A stretch of 64,000 bases of DNA from an uncultured Kocuria sp. Its GTDB lineage: Bacteria; Actinomycetota; Actinomycetes; Actinomycetales; Micrococcaceae. A model generated the notes under the pieces. It saw nothing but the letters and a program-made list of their open reading frames with translations. It searched no databases and was not told the DNA's origin. Each line of letters opens with the position of its first letter. Within the stretch, counting starts at the first letter, position 1. Position numbers and translations under genes: made by a program. Below are positions 24,051-32,668 of the stretch, piece after piece. Location: contig NZ_CANMRA010000004.1 in NCBI RefSeq assembly GCF_947500125.1, positions 168,122 through 232,121 on the forward strand, given 5' to 3'.

Positions 24051-24632
24051 ATGACCACCGACCTCTCGCCCGTCGACCTCGCGACGGCCCGCGACCGCCT
24101 CCGCCAGCTGATCATCGACCTCGCCGTGGTGCGGGGGAAGGTCACGCTCGCCAGCGGCATCGAGGCCGACTACTACGTGGACCTGCGCCGCGTGACCCTC
24201 CACCACGAGGCGTCCCGCTACGTGGGCCAGGTGATGCTGGCGCTGCTCGACGACGCCGGGATCTCCTGCGACGCCGTGGGCGGGCTGACCATGGGCGCGG
24301 ACCCCGTCGGCCACGCGATCATGCGCACGGCCGGTGACCAGGGCCGGGCCGTCGACACGTTCGTGGTGCGCAAGGCCCAGAAGAGCTATGGGATGGGCCG
24401 TCAGGTCGAGGGGCCCCCGGTGCAGGGGCGCGACGTCGTCGTGGTGGAGGACACCTCCACGACCGGCGGGTCCGCGCTCACCGCGGTGGAGGCCCTGCAG
24501 CGGGCCGGCGCCAACGTGGTGGCCGTGGCGATCATCGTGGACCGCCGGACCGGCGCCAAGGAGCGCATCGAGGAGACGGCGGGCGTGCCGTGCCTCTACG
24601 CCTTCACCAAGGACGAGCTCGGGCTTGACTGA
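24051..24632 (+). CDS. pyrE: Orotate phosphoribosyltransferase
   Basis: 193 aa; makes orotidine 5'-phosphate from orotate and PRPP in pyrimidine synthesis. PRPP-binding motif VVVVEDTSTTGGSAL and the flexible loop RKAQKSYGMGRQVEG are present. No Shine-Dalgarno; TAGACT ends 7 nt before ATG, so probably leaderless. It overlaps the next gene by 8 nt. Confidence 0.95.
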   Translation: MTTDLSPVDLATARDRLRQLIIDLAVVRGKVTLASGIEADYYVDLRRVTLHHEASRYVGQVMLALLDDAGISCDAVGGLTMGADPVGHAIMRTAGDQGRAVDTFVVRKAQKSYGMGRQVEGPPVQGRDVVVVEDTSTTGGSALTAVEALQRAGANVVAVAIIVDRRTGAKERIEETAGVPCLYAFTKDELGLD

Positions 24633-25278
24633 CCCCGTCGACGAGGCCGGCGTCCCGGCGACCGGCCCGGAGGTCGGCGTCGGCCCCTGGGGGGGCCCCT
24701 GGCCCGAGGGCGAGCAGTGGGACCCGGAGCTGCTCGAGCACGGGGACCGGCGCAACGTCGTGGACGGCTACCGGTACTGGACGATGGACGCGATCGTCGC
24801 CGACCTCGACACCCGCCGGCACGGGTTCCACGTGGCCGTCGAGAACTGGCAGCACGACCTCAACATCGGATCCGTGGTGCGCACCGCCAACGCGTTCCTC
24901 GCCCGGGAGGTGCACATCGTCGGCCGGCGGCGCTGGAACCGCCGCGGAGCCATGGTCACCGACCGGTACCAGCACGTGCGCCACCACACGAGCGTCGAGG
25001 AGTTCGCGGCCTGGGCGCAGGCCGAGGGCCTGCCGGTGATCGGGATCGACAACTTCCCCGACTCGCAGCAGCTGGAGACCTACGACCTGCCCGAGCGCTG
25101 CGTGCTGGTCCTCGGCCAGGAGGGGCCGGGACTGAGCCCCGAGATGCACGCCGCGGCCGGGACCACCCTGTCGATCGCCCAGTTCGGCTCGACCCGCTCC
25201 GTCAACGCCTCCGCCGCGGCCGCGGTGGCGATGCACGCCTGGATCCGGCGGCACGTGTTCGGCCAGCCGGTCGCCTGA
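24625..25278 (+). CDS. TrmH-family RNA methyltransferase
   Basis: 217-aa SPOUT methyltransferase that probably methylates a tRNA or rRNA ribose. Motif 1 NLNIG-type (HDLNIGSVVRTANAF), motif 2 LVLGQEGPGLS, motif 3 IAQFGSTRSVNASAAAAVAM form the knotted SAM site. TTG at 24625 is chosen: AAGGA lies 11 nt upstream and it overlaps the pyrE end by 8 nt; no ATG or GTG lies in the first ~45 codons. pyrE next to this methyltransferase is a usual actinobacterial pair. Confidence 0.88.
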   Translation: MTDPVDEAGVPATGPEVGVGPWGGPWPEGEQWDPELLEHGDRRNVVDGYRYWTMDAIVADLDTRRHGFHVAVENWQHDLNIGSVVRTANAFLAREVHIVGRRRWNRRGAMVTDRYQHVRHHTSVEEFAAWAQAEGLPVIGIDNFPDSQQLETYDLPERCVLVLGQEGPGLSPEMHAAAGTTLSIAQFGSTRSVNASAAAAVAMHAWIRRHVFGQPVA

Positions 25279-25366
25279 CGGGCGACCCGCGGCGTCCACC
25301 CGTCGTCCAGCGGCGGCGGTTTGGCTAGAGTGGGAGCCAGGCCACACCCGAACCGAAGGAGCCAGC

Positions 25367-26389
25367 ATGCCCATCGCAACCCCTGATGTCTACGCCGAGA
25401 TGATCGACCGGGCCAAGGAGAAGGGTTTCGCCTACCCGGCGATCAACGTCACCTCCTCCCAGACCCTCAACGCCGCCATCCGCGGCTTCGCCGAGGCCGG
25501 CTCGGACGGCATCATCCAGGCCTCCACCGGCGGCGCCGCCTACTGGTCCGGGGCCTCCGTCAAGGACATGGTCACCGGCTCGCTCGCCATGGCCGCCTTC
25601 GCCCGCGAGGTCGCGAAGAACTACGACGTCAACATCGCCCTGCACACCGACCACTGCCCGCAGGACAAGCTCGAGGGTTTCGTGCTGCCGCTGCTCGAGG
25701 AGTCCGAGAAGGCCGTGGCCCGCGGCGAGGACCCGATCTTCCAGTCCCACATGTGGGACGGCTCCGCCATCGAGCTCGACGAGAACCTCAAGATCGCCCA
25801 GGAGCTGCTGGCCCGCACGAACAAGGCCAAGATCATCCTCGAGGTCGAGATCGGCGCGGTCGGCGGCGAGGAGGACGGCGTCGAGAACGCGATCAACGAG
25901 AAGCTCTACTCCACCGTCGAGGACGGTCTCGCCACCGTCGAGGCCCTCGGCGCCGGCGAGAACGGCCGCTACCTCACCGCCCTGACCTTCGGCAACGTGC
26001 ACGGGGTGTACAAGCCCGGCGGGGTCAAGCTGCGCCCCGAGCTGCTCCAGCAGATCCAGGAGGAGGTCGGCAAGAAGGTCGGCAAGGACCGTCCCTTCGA
26101 CCTCGTCTTCCACGGCGGCTCCGGCTCCACGGCCGCGGAGATCGCGAACTCGGTCTCCTACGGCGTGGTCAAGATGAACGTGGACACCGACACCCAGTAT
26201 GCGTTCACCCGGCCCATCGCCGGGCACATGTTCGCGAACTACGACGGCGTCCTGAAGATCGACGGCGAGGTCGGCAACAAGAAGAAGTACGACCCGCGCG
26301 TGTGGGGCGCCCTGGCCGAGGAGTCCATGGCCGCCCGCGTGGTCGAGGCCTGCCAGAACCTCGGCTCCGCCGGGACCTCCGTCAAGTAG
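25367..26389 (+). CDS. fba: Class II fructose-bisphosphate aldolase
   Basis: 340-aa zinc aldolase of glycolysis and gluconeogenesis. Zinc and catalytic motifs: LHTDHCP, LEVEIGAVGGEEDG, FGNVHGVYKPG, FHGGSGS, and KMNVDTDTQYAF. Full length with no gaps. A -10 candidate TAGAGT (25327-25332) gives a short leader with GAAGGAG before ATG. Monocistronic; ends at the hairpin 26428. Confidence 0.96.
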   Translation: MPIATPDVYAEMIDRAKEKGFAYPAINVTSSQTLNAAIRGFAEAGSDGIIQASTGGAAYWSGASVKDMVTGSLAMAAFAREVAKNYDVNIALHTDHCPQDKLEGFVLPLLEESEKAVARGEDPIFQSHMWDGSAIELDENLKIAQELLARTNKAKIILEVEIGAVGGEEDGVENAINEKLYSTVEDGLATVEALGAGENGRYLTALTFGNVHGVYKPGGVKLRPELLQQIQEEVGKKVGKDRPFDLVFHGGSGSTAAEIANSVSYGVVKMNVDTDTQYAFTRPIAGHMFANYDGVLKIDGEVGNKKKYDPRVWGALAEESMAARVVEACQNLGSAGTSVK

Positions 26390-26427
26390 CCGCTCCACCC
26401 ACCGCGGCCGCCCTCCGCGGCCGCGGC

Positions 26428-26463
26428 GACGGCGGCGTCCTGCCCGAGCGGGGCGCCGCCGTC
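26428..26463 (+). terminator. fba terminator
   Basis: GACGGCGGCG and CGCCGCCGTC, perfect 10-bp arms with a 16-nt loop that itself can pair, followed by a T-richer GTCCTTCTGTGT. Confidence 0.7.
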
Positions 26464-26512
26464 GTCCTTCTGTGTAGGTGCAGAGGTTCCCTCTCTGTCA
26501 TTTTCAGATATT

Positions 26513-26542
26513 TCACTTATTGCACATGTTGCACAGAAGTGA
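26513..26542. promoter_or_regulatory. Operator/promoter of the toxin-antitoxin pair
   Basis: TCACTT (26513-26518) and AAGTGA (26537-26542) form an inverted repeat around TGCACATGTTGCA. TTGCAC (26520-26525) is a -35 candidate with a weak -10 (GATGAT) 17 bp on. The local composition is strikingly AT-rich for this genome. The site suits autorepression by the antitoxin. Confidence 0.5.
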
Positions 26543-26568
26543 GATGATTCAGTCAGCGAGGAGGAACC

Positions 26569-27009
26569 ATGTCCAAGACATCGACGCTCGAGATCCTCGA
26601 CCCTACAAAGGTCCAGATCGAACAGGCGCGTGAAGTCGTCTCAGCTCTCGAAGGCCAGACGAACCCGACAGTGCGGATCCAGATAGGTGAAAGCTCCCAC
26701 GAGGTTCCGGCTCAGCTTGCCGGGCTCGTGGAAGATCTGCTGAAGCGAGTGGCCCAAGGCCAGCACGTATCGGTCGGGGGTGCGCCGGAGGAAGTCACCA
26801 CGACGGTTGCGGCCAAGATGCTGGGGATGTCCCGCCCGACACTGATGAAGCTGGTGCGAGAGCACAGAATCCCGTCGCGCCCGGTGGGTAAGCACACCCG
26901 TCTTCGCACACAGGACGTCCTCGCATACAGGAAATCTGTTTGGGACGTACGGGACCAAGCATTCGAACGTCTGCGCGATCCTTCTGGGGACCTCGAGATG
27001 GCGCCCTAG
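26569..27009 (+). CDS. Excisionase-type HTH antitoxin
   Basis: 146 aa. An N-terminal part with helix-prone sequence and a small beta element, then a helix-turn-helix near residues 78-120 (TVAAKMLGMSRPTLMKLV, then PVGKHTRLRTQDVLAYRKS) of the excisionase/MerR kind. Followed 47 nt later by a PIN-domain gene. This order is a known type II toxin-antitoxin layout. GAGGAGGA lies just before ATG. Codon use is less G/C-biased than in neighbours, suggesting recent acquisition. Confidence 0.85.
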   Translation: MSKTSTLEILDPTKVQIEQAREVVSALEGQTNPTVRIQIGESSHEVPAQLAGLVEDLLKRVAQGQHVSVGGAPEEVTTTVAAKMLGMSRPTLMKLVREHRIPSRPVGKHTRLRTQDVLAYRKSVWDVRDQAFERLRDPSGDLEMAP

Positions 27010-27056
27010 CGCGGTGACATCGTGCGCGGGGGGCCGGCCCTCATAGACTCACGATC

Positions 27057-27659
27057 ATGAATGCTGGCCCCACTCACGTCCTCCTCGACGCCAGTGTCCT
27101 GTTCTCCCGTGCGTGCCGGGATTGGATCGCTCGTGGAGCACTGCTGTGCCGGGAAGGAATGTTTGTACCCCACTGGACGGAGGACGTCCTGTCCGAGTGG
27201 ATGTACCAATTGCGGCGGAAGAATCCTGCGGCGCCTGACAACAGCATCGGTCAGAAGAGGCGGGATCTGGAAGGGGCCTTTCCGCGGGCCCTGATCACCG
27301 GCTACGTGATCAAGGACTCGCCTTTCACCGATCCGAACGACGCTCATGTTCATGCAGCCGCAGTCCATGCCGGGGTTGACATGGTGATCACGCAGGACTC
27401 AGGTTTCCATGCGGTCGACAACCATGTCCTCGACGGCTTGCCCTACGAAGTGTGGACGCCGGACGACTTCCTGGTGCTCATGGCGGACAGCTCGCCCGGA
27501 CTCTTGTTCGCACTGGTCGAAGATCAGCTCGGATATTGGAGCAGGCGAAGTCCGGACGATGTCGACCTGCCCGGGCGTCTGCGCGCCGCACAGCTGTGTC
27601 GGTTTGCCTCGCAGGTCGAGGAGGCGCTGAAGAGGATGGCAATGAGCGACCAGTGGTAA
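27057..27659 (+). CDS. PIN-domain toxin (RNase)
   Basis: 200-aa predicted endoribonuclease of a type II toxin-antitoxin pair. Acidic metal-binding residues fit the PIN pattern: LLDASVLFSR at the N-terminus, a Glu in HWTEDVLSEW, DSPFTDPNDAHVHAAAV, and DMVITQDSGFH. The long C-terminal part (~60 aa) is helical and typical of the PIN_3 group. TAGACT lies 7 nt before ATG, so the toxin may also have its own leaderless transcript. Codon use is less biased than in flanking genes. Confidence 0.85.
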   Translation: MNAGPTHVLLDASVLFSRACRDWIARGALLCREGMFVPHWTEDVLSEWMYQLRRKNPAAPDNSIGQKRRDLEGAFPRALITGYVIKDSPFTDPNDAHVHAAAVHAGVDMVITQDSGFHAVDNHVLDGLPYEVWTPDDFLVLMADSSPGLLFALVEDQLGYWSRRSPDDVDLPGRLRAAQLCRFASQVEEALKRMAMSDQW

Positions 27660-27831
27660 GCACGTCCTTCCGCCAGCCTTCCTCTCTCGTCCTTCCCCTG
27701 CTGCAGCTCTGATGCCGGCGAGGGCCTCACCTGTAGTGGCCGCGACATGCCGGGGTCATCCGCCGCGTAGGCTGAGACATGATCATTCGGGGTCCAGGCC
27801 CCACCGCACAGAGACCTAGGAAGCACACAGC

Positions 27832-28251
27832 ATGTCCCTCACCGGCAAGAACCTGCTCGGCGGCCCCGAGCCCACCTACCTCACCGAGGACCCGGGCCTG
27901 GTCGAGCGCATCGAGGCGGGCGACGAGGCGGAGGACCTCGCCGCGCGCTTCCCGAAGGCCTCCCTCGCGTGGGCCATGTGCGCCGAGGACGCCCTCGCCG
28001 AGGGCCGCACCCTCGAGGGCTACGCCTTCGCCCGCGTGGGCTACCACCGCGGCCTCGACGCCCTGCGCGGCCACGGCTGGAAGGGCCACGGGCCCGTCCC
28101 GTTCTCCCACGAGCCCAACCGCGGCTTCCTGCGGGCGCTCGCGGCCCTGGGCCGGGCGGCCGCGGCGATCGGCGAGTTCGACGAGGCCGAGCGCATCCAG
28201 AAGTTCCTCAACGACTCCGACCCCACGGCGGCGGAGCAGCTGCAGCGCTGA
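27832..28251 (+). CDS. DUF3151 protein
   Basis: 139-aa actinobacterial protein of unknown function. Helical repeats resemble a TPR pair: ASLAWAMCAEDALAEGRTLEGYAFARVGYHRGLDALR and later GFLRALAALGRAAAAIGEFDEAERI. In actinobacteria this family often sits next to fba, and here only the toxin-antitoxin pair separates them. AGGAAG lies 11 nt before ATG. 27660-27831 contains a TAGGCT -10 candidate (27768-27773) and no gene. Confidence 0.88.
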   Translation: MSLTGKNLLGGPEPTYLTEDPGLVERIEAGDEAEDLAARFPKASLAWAMCAEDALAEGRTLEGYAFARVGYHRGLDALRGHGWKGHGPVPFSHEPNRGFLRALAALGRAAAAIGEFDEAERIQKFLNDSDPTAAEQLQR

Positions 28252-28266
28252 CCCGGCGGTCGACCG

Positions 28267-28295
28267 GGCCCGGGGACGTCGGACGTCCCCGGGCC
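28267..28295 (+). terminator. DUF3151 gene terminator
   Basis: GGCCCGGGGACGTC (28267-28280) and GACGTCCCCGGGCC (28282-28295), perfect 14-bp arms, followed by TTCGTCGT; 15 nt after the stop. Confidence 0.75.
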
Positions 28296-28353
28296 TTCGT
28301 CGTGCGCGGTCACGACCGTTGTCGACCGGGCCGCGCGGTGCCAGCATGGAGGC

Positions 28354-29118
28354 ATGGCCGCCCTGCAGATGCCCATCCCGGAAGGCCCCGGCGTCCACCG
28401 CGTGCTCGGCGTCGTGAACCCCTACGACATGGCCCTCGACCGGGAGATGTGGCGGTGGATGCCGGCGACGACGTCCCTCGCGGTGGCGCGCACGCCGTTC
28501 CACCCCATGGTCGTGGACGAGCTCATGGCCGCGCGGATCGGCGACGACGCCGAGATCCGGGCCGCGGCCCGCTCCCTCGGAGCCGTGGCCCCGGAAGCCG
28601 TCGTCTACGCCTGCACGTCCGGCAGCTTCGTGCACGGCCGGGAGGGGGCCCGGCGGATCTCCGGGACCCTCGCCGAGGAGGCCGGCGTCCCGGCCGTCAC
28701 CACGTCCGAGGCGCTGCTGGAGGCCTTGGACGCCCTGGGCGTGACCGCTCTCGCGATCGCCACCCCCTACGTCGAGCGGCTCACGCAGCGGCTGGAGGAC
28801 TTCCTCGCGGAGGGCGGCAAGGACGTCGTCGCCTGCGCGGGACTGGGGCTGGACCGGCTCATCTGGCACGTCCCCTACGCCGTGACGGCGGACCTCGTCC
28901 GCCGGGCGGACCGGCCGGGGGCCCAGGCCGTGTTCGTGGCCTGCACCAACCTGCCCACCTACGACCTCATCGCGCCCCTCGAGCAGGAGCTGGGCAAACC
29001 CGTGCTGACCGCCAACCAGGTGACGCTCTGGGCGGGCCTGCGCCGGCTGGGCCTGGCCCCGGAGGGGCCGGGGCAGCGACTGTGCGCCCTGCCGTCCCGG
29101 GAGGTCGAGCTGTCCTGA
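28354..29118 (+). CDS. Asp/Glu racemase-family protein with two active-site Cys
   Basis: 254-aa member of the aspartate racemase / maleate isomerase / arylmalonate decarboxylase superfamily. Two candidate catalytic Cys: YACTSGSFVHGR (~residue 90) and FVACTNLPTYD (~196), as expected for a two-base racemase or cis-trans isomerase. End motif LTANQVTLWAGLRRLG is typical of maleate isomerases. GGAGG is only 4 nt from ATG 28354; ATG 15 nt later is an alternative start. Probably acts on a dicarboxylate or hydantoin-like intermediate of this island. Confidence 0.82.
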   Translation: MAALQMPIPEGPGVHRVLGVVNPYDMALDREMWRWMPATTSLAVARTPFHPMVVDELMAARIGDDAEIRAAARSLGAVAPEAVVYACTSGSFVHGREGARRISGTLAEEAGVPAVTTSEALLEALDALGVTALAIATPYVERLTQRLEDFLAEGGKDVVACAGLGLDRLIWHVPYAVTADLVRRADRPGAQAVFVACTNLPTYDLIAPLEQELGKPVLTANQVTLWAGLRRLGLAPEGPGQRLCALPSREVELS

Positions 29119-29149
29119 CCGCGCGGCCCCGGCCCGGGCGGCGCCGGGG

Positions 29150-29860
29150 TCACGCCCCGAAGAGGATACCGAGCCGGTCGGCGCGGGCGGGGTGCCCGGC
29201 CAGCCGCAGCCCGTGCCACGCCGTCACCTGGTTGGCGGTCAGCACGGGCATCCCGAGCGCCCGCTCGAGCCCCGGCAGGGCGGCCACCGTGTGCAGGGCC
29301 GTGTCCGGGACGAGCAGGCACTCGGCGCCCCGCACGTCCGCGGCGCGCGCGGCCCCGAACAGCCACTCGGCGTCGAGGCGCCCGGCGTCCTCGCCGCTGG
29401 GGACGTCGTGGGCGGACAGCGCCGTGACCGTGATCCCGTCGCCGGCCAGGAAGGCCGTGAAGTGGGCCGCGACGTCCGCCGGGTAGGTGGCGGCCACCGC
29501 GACCCGGCGGGCCCCCAGGTGCCGGACGGCCGCCGAGAACGCCCAGGACGTCGAGGAGGCGGGAGCCCCGCTGGCCTCGCCCACCCAGCCGGACTGGACC
29601 CGTGCCCCCTCCCGGCCGTGCACGAAGCTGCCCGAGGTACAGGCCCACAGCACGGCGTCCGGGGCGTGGGCGCGAGCCCGCCGGGCCGCGGGCTCCAGGT
29701 GGCGGCGGGAGCCGAGGGCCAGCAGCGCCTCGACGTCGTGCGCGGTGCCGCCTTCCCAGGTGCGCACCACGGGGAAGGCGGCGTCCGGCACGAGACGCTC
29801 CAGCACCTCGTAGTCGTCCTCCGCGCTGTGTCCCGGATAGAGCATGACCACCGTGTGCAC
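29150..29860 (-). CDS. Asp/Glu racemase-family protein with one active-site Cys
   Basis: 236-aa paralog of the protein at 28354; shared motifs WACTSGSFVHGREGARV and LTANQVTAWHGLRLAG. The second catalytic position reads VPDTALHTV, with Asp where the paralog has Cys. A one-Cys active site points to a different reaction, such as decarboxylation or one-base isomerisation. GTG start with GGAGGAGG about 11 nt upstream. Divergent from the amidase gene, with the shared palindrome between them. It could be an EutA-like enzyme (ectoine utilisation), unproven. Confidence 0.8.
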   Translation of the reverse strand: MHTVVMLYPGHSAEDDYEVLERLVPDAAFPVVRTWEGGTAHDVEALLALGSRRHLEPAARRARAHAPDAVLWACTSGSFVHGREGARVQSGWVGEASGAPASSTSWAFSAAVRHLGARRVAVAATYPADVAAHFTAFLAGDGITVTALSAHDVPSGEDAGRLDAEWLFGAARAADVRGAECLLVPDTALHTVAALPGLERALGMPVLTANQVTAWHGLRLAGHPARADRLGILFGA

Positions 29861-29916
29861 GGCCTCGGCACCTCCTCCCCACGGGGTTGACCGGATCGGC
29901 GAAAAGCTTACAGTTT

Positions 29917-29930
29917 GATTGTCGACAATC
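29917..29930. promoter_or_regulatory. GntR/FCD-type operator, copy 1
   Basis: GATTGTCGACAATC, perfect 14-bp palindrome between the divergent racemase-like and amidase genes. It differs by one base from copy 2 at 50433-50446. The TTGTNNACAA core matches sites known for FadR-family (FCD) GntR regulators; such a regulator is encoded at 31978. Confidence 0.75.
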
Positions 29931-29951
29931 GTAGCGTCCGGAGGAGGTCCC

Positions 29952-31397
29952 GTGCAGGACGTGCTGGAACTGTCCGCGGTGCAGCTGTCCTCGGCCTACG
30001 CGACGGGCGAGCTGTCGCCCGTCGAGGTCGTCGAGGCGACGCTGCGCGCGATCGGGTCCGTGGACCCGGTCCTCAACGCCTTCTGCCAGGTCGAGGGGGA
30101 CGCGGCGCTGCGCGGCGCCCGGGAGTCCCGGGAGCGCTGGGCCCGCGGCGAGGGGCGCGGACCGCTGGACGGGGTGCCCACCACGGTCAAGGACCTGCTC
30201 CTGGCCCGCGGCCGGCCCACCCTGCGGGGCTCCCTGCTCATCGAGGAGACCGGGCCGTGGGAGGAGGACGCGCCGTCGGTGGCGCGGCTCCAGGAAGCCG
30301 GCGCGGTGCTCGTCGGCAGGACCACCACCCCGGAGTTCGGCTGGAAGGGCGTCACGGACAGCCCCCGCACGGGCGTCACGGTCAACCCCTGGGACACCAC
30401 CCGGACCGCCGGCGGCTCCTCGGGCGGCTCGGCCGCCGCGGTGGCGGCCCGGCTCGGTGCCCTGTCGGTGGGCACCGACGGCGGGGGGTCCGTGCGCATC
30501 CCGGCCTCCTTCTGCGGGATCGTCGGGCTCAAGCCCACCTACGGGCTGGTGCCCCTGTACCCGGCGAGCCCCTTCGGCACGCTGGCCCACGCCGGACCGA
30601 TGGCCCGCACCGTGGCCGACGCCGCCGCGATGCTCGACGTCCTCTCGGGGTACGACCCCCGCGACTGGTCGGCGCTGCCGACCCCCACCGGGAGCTTCCT
30701 CGAGCGGCTGGCCGGCCCGGAGCGGGCGGCCGGCCTGCGCGTGGCCTACAGCCCGGACCTGGGGTACGGCGTCAACGACCCCGAGGTCGAGCGCGCCGTC
30801 CGGGCCGCCGTCGGGGTGCTGGCCGACCTCGGGGCGGTGGTCGAGGAGGTGGAGCTGGGCGAGGAGGACCCCGCGTGGGCCTACCACGTGCTCTGGTTCA
30901 GCGGCGCGGCGTCCGTGGTGGCCGGCTACGGGGCCGGCGCGCGCGAGCGGATCGACCCCTCCCTGCGCGCCGCGCTCGAGCGGCACGGCGGATACAGCGC
31001 CCAGGACTACCTCGACGCCACGGCCTGCCGCATGGCCTGGGGCCGCCGGATGGGTCTGCTGCACGAGCGCTACGACGTCCTGGTGACCCCCACGCTGCCC
31101 CGGACGGCCTTCGAGGCCGGCACGGACGTCCCGGCCGGGTCCCCGAGCCCGGACTGGACCAGCTGGACGCCGTACTCCTACCCCTTCAACCTCACCCAGC
31201 AGCCCGCGGTCACCGTCCCGTGCGGGCTCACGGACGAGGGCCTGCCCGTCGGCCTGCAGATCGTGGGCCCGCGCCACGGCGACCAGCGGGTGCTCGACGT
31301 CGCGGCCGCCTACGAGGCCGCGGCCGGCCGGGGCGCCCCGCGCCCGCCGGTCGCCGCCCGGTCCTCCGCCGCCGTCCCCGAAGGGAGCACCCCGTGA
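29952..31397 (+). CDS. Amidase (amidase-signature family)
   Basis: 481-aa serine amidase hydrolysing a carboxamide to acid and ammonia. Triad: Lys80 in TTVKDLLL, cis-Ser156 in GGSSGGSAAA, nucleophile Ser180 in DGGGSVRIPAS, with the 24-residue Ser-Ser spacing of the family. GTG start at 29952 with GGAGGAGG 4 nt upstream; a TTG 11 codons earlier falls within the operator and is unlikely. First gene of an operon with DUF3830 (4-nt overlap) and probably the GntR gene. Confidence 0.9.
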   Translation: MQDVLELSAVQLSSAYATGELSPVEVVEATLRAIGSVDPVLNAFCQVEGDAALRGARESRERWARGEGRGPLDGVPTTVKDLLLARGRPTLRGSLLIEETGPWEEDAPSVARLQEAGAVLVGRTTTPEFGWKGVTDSPRTGVTVNPWDTTRTAGGSSGGSAAAVAARLGALSVGTDGGGSVRIPASFCGIVGLKPTYGLVPLYPASPFGTLAHAGPMARTVADAAAMLDVLSGYDPRDWSALPTPTGSFLERLAGPERAAGLRVAYSPDLGYGVNDPEVERAVRAAVGVLADLGAVVEEVELGEEDPAWAYHVLWFSGAASVVAGYGAGARERIDPSLRAALERHGGYSAQDYLDATACRMAWGRRMGLLHERYDVLVTPTLPRTAFEAGTDVPAGSPSPDWTSWTPYSYPFNLTQQPAVTVPCGLTDEGLPVGLQIVGPRHGDQRVLDVAAAYEAAAGRGAPRPPVAARSSAAVPEGSTP

Positions 31398-31897
31398 CCC
31401 GCTACCTCACCGTCACCCTGGAGCGGCGCGCCGTCACCGCCCGCGCCCGCCTCCTCGACCGCGAGGCGCCCCGGACCGCCGAGGCCGTCTGGCAGGCGCT
31501 GCCCCTGGCCGGGCAGGTCTTCCACGGGAAGTTCGCCCGCAACGAGATCTACGCGCTGGTCCCCGCGTTCGCGCCCGAGGAACCGGGGCCCGAGAACCAG
31601 ACGGTGACGCCCATCCCGGGGGACCTCTGCTACTTCAGCTTCGACGGGGTGCTCGAGAACCCCGCCTACGGCTACGACGCCTCCTCCGGGACCTCGGAGC
31701 ACCGCCTGCTCATCGACCTCGCGGTCTTCTACGGGCGCAACAACCTGCTGCTCAACGGCGACGTGGGATGGGTGCCGGGCAACGTCTTCGCCACGATCGA
31801 GGACGGCCTCGACGAGCTGGCCGCCGCGTGCCAGGACGTGTGGATGGGCGGCGCCCGCGGCGAGACCCTGCGGTTCGCCCGCGCGGAGGACCCCTGA
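31394..31897 (+). CDS. DUF3830 family protein
   Basis: 167-aa soluble protein, cyclophilin-like beta-barrel family. Motifs TAEAVWQALPLAGQVFHGKF and PGDLCYFSFDG match DUF3830. GTGA overlap with the amidase stop shows translational coupling. The family is often found in catabolic clusters with amidases and racemases; the biochemical role is unknown. Confidence 0.85.
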   Translation: MTRYLTVTLERRAVTARARLLDREAPRTAEAVWQALPLAGQVFHGKFARNEIYALVPAFAPEEPGPENQTVTPIPGDLCYFSFDGVLENPAYGYDASSGTSEHRLLIDLAVFYGRNNLLLNGDVGWVPGNVFATIEDGLDELAAACQDVWMGGARGETLRFARAEDP

Positions 31898-31977
31898 GCC
31901 GGGCACTGCGGCGCGGACTAGGATGGATCCCCGGCCCGGGCGCCCCGCCCCGGGCCGTGCAACAGATGGAGAGCAGC

Positions 31978-32640
31978 ATGGCAGCCCGGTCGACCCTTCC
32001 CCCCGTGGTCCAGGAGTCGACTCCTGCGCTCATCGCCAGGATCCTGCGGGAGGCCATCGCCGACGGGCGCTTCCCGCCCGGGAGCCAGCTCGTGGAGCAG
32101 GAGCTGGCCCGGGAGCTCAACGTGAGCCGCGGGCCGCTGCGCGAGGCCATGCAGCGGCTGACGCAGGAGGGCCTGCTCGTGGGCCACCGCAACCGCGGCC
32201 TGTTCGTCATGGAGCTGACCGAGGAGGCCGTCCGGGACATGTACCTCGCCCGGGAGGCCGTGGAGTGCGCGGCCGTGCGCCGGATCGTGGCCACGGGCAC
32301 CGGGGCCGGGGCCGCCGAGGCCCTGGCCGTGCCGCTGGCCGAGATGCGGGAGGCCGCCCCGGAGCCGAACGGGCACGAGATGTCGGAGGCGGACCTGCAC
32401 TTCCACGAGCTGCTCGTGGAGCTCGCCGGCAGCCCCCGGCTGCTCAACATGCACCGGACGCTGCTCACCCAGATCCGGATGTCCCTGACCGGCATGCAGG
32501 GGACCTACGAGTCCGCCGACGCCCGCCTCCGGGAGCACGTCGAGATCGTGGAGGCGCTGGACGCGGAGGACGGGGACCGTGCGGACTGCCTGCTGCGGGC
32601 GCACATGCAGGACGGCCTCGAGCGGGTCCTGGGCGTCTGA
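31978..32640 (+). CDS. GntR-family regulator with FCD effector domain
   Basis: 220 aa. N-terminal winged helix (ILREAIADGRFPPGSQLVEQ, ELNVSRGPLREAMQRL) and C-terminal all-helical FCD domain with metal-binding pattern (EADLHFHELLVELAGS, REHVEIVEALDA). FCD proteins usually bind a carboxylate with the help of a metal. GGAG lies 7 nt before ATG 31978. It is the best candidate to bind the palindromes at 29917 and 50433. It follows the DUF3830 gene by 80 nt, with its own possible -10 (TAGGAT). Confidence 0.88.
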   Translation: MAARSTLPPVVQESTPALIARILREAIADGRFPPGSQLVEQELARELNVSRGPLREAMQRLTQEGLLVGHRNRGLFVMELTEEAVRDMYLAREAVECAAVRRIVATGTGAGAAEALAVPLAEMREAAPEPNGHEMSEADLHFHELLVELAGSPRLLNMHRTLLTQIRMSLTGMQGTYESADARLREHVEIVEALDAEDGDRADCLLRAHMQDGLERVLGV

Positions 32641-32668
32641 CCGGACGCCGGGCCGCCTCCCGTGCGGG

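Noticed and set aside
26569..27009. Excisionase of an integrated element
   Set aside because: No integrase or attachment-site repeat nearby; the following PIN gene makes an antitoxin more likely.
27779..28417. 212-codon frame with a TAGGCT box 5 nt upstream, overlapping the DUF3151 gene
   Set aside because: Spacing is off by one from the leaderless pattern, the translation is Ser/Pro/Arg low-complexity, and DUF3151 fills the same DNA with clear family motifs.
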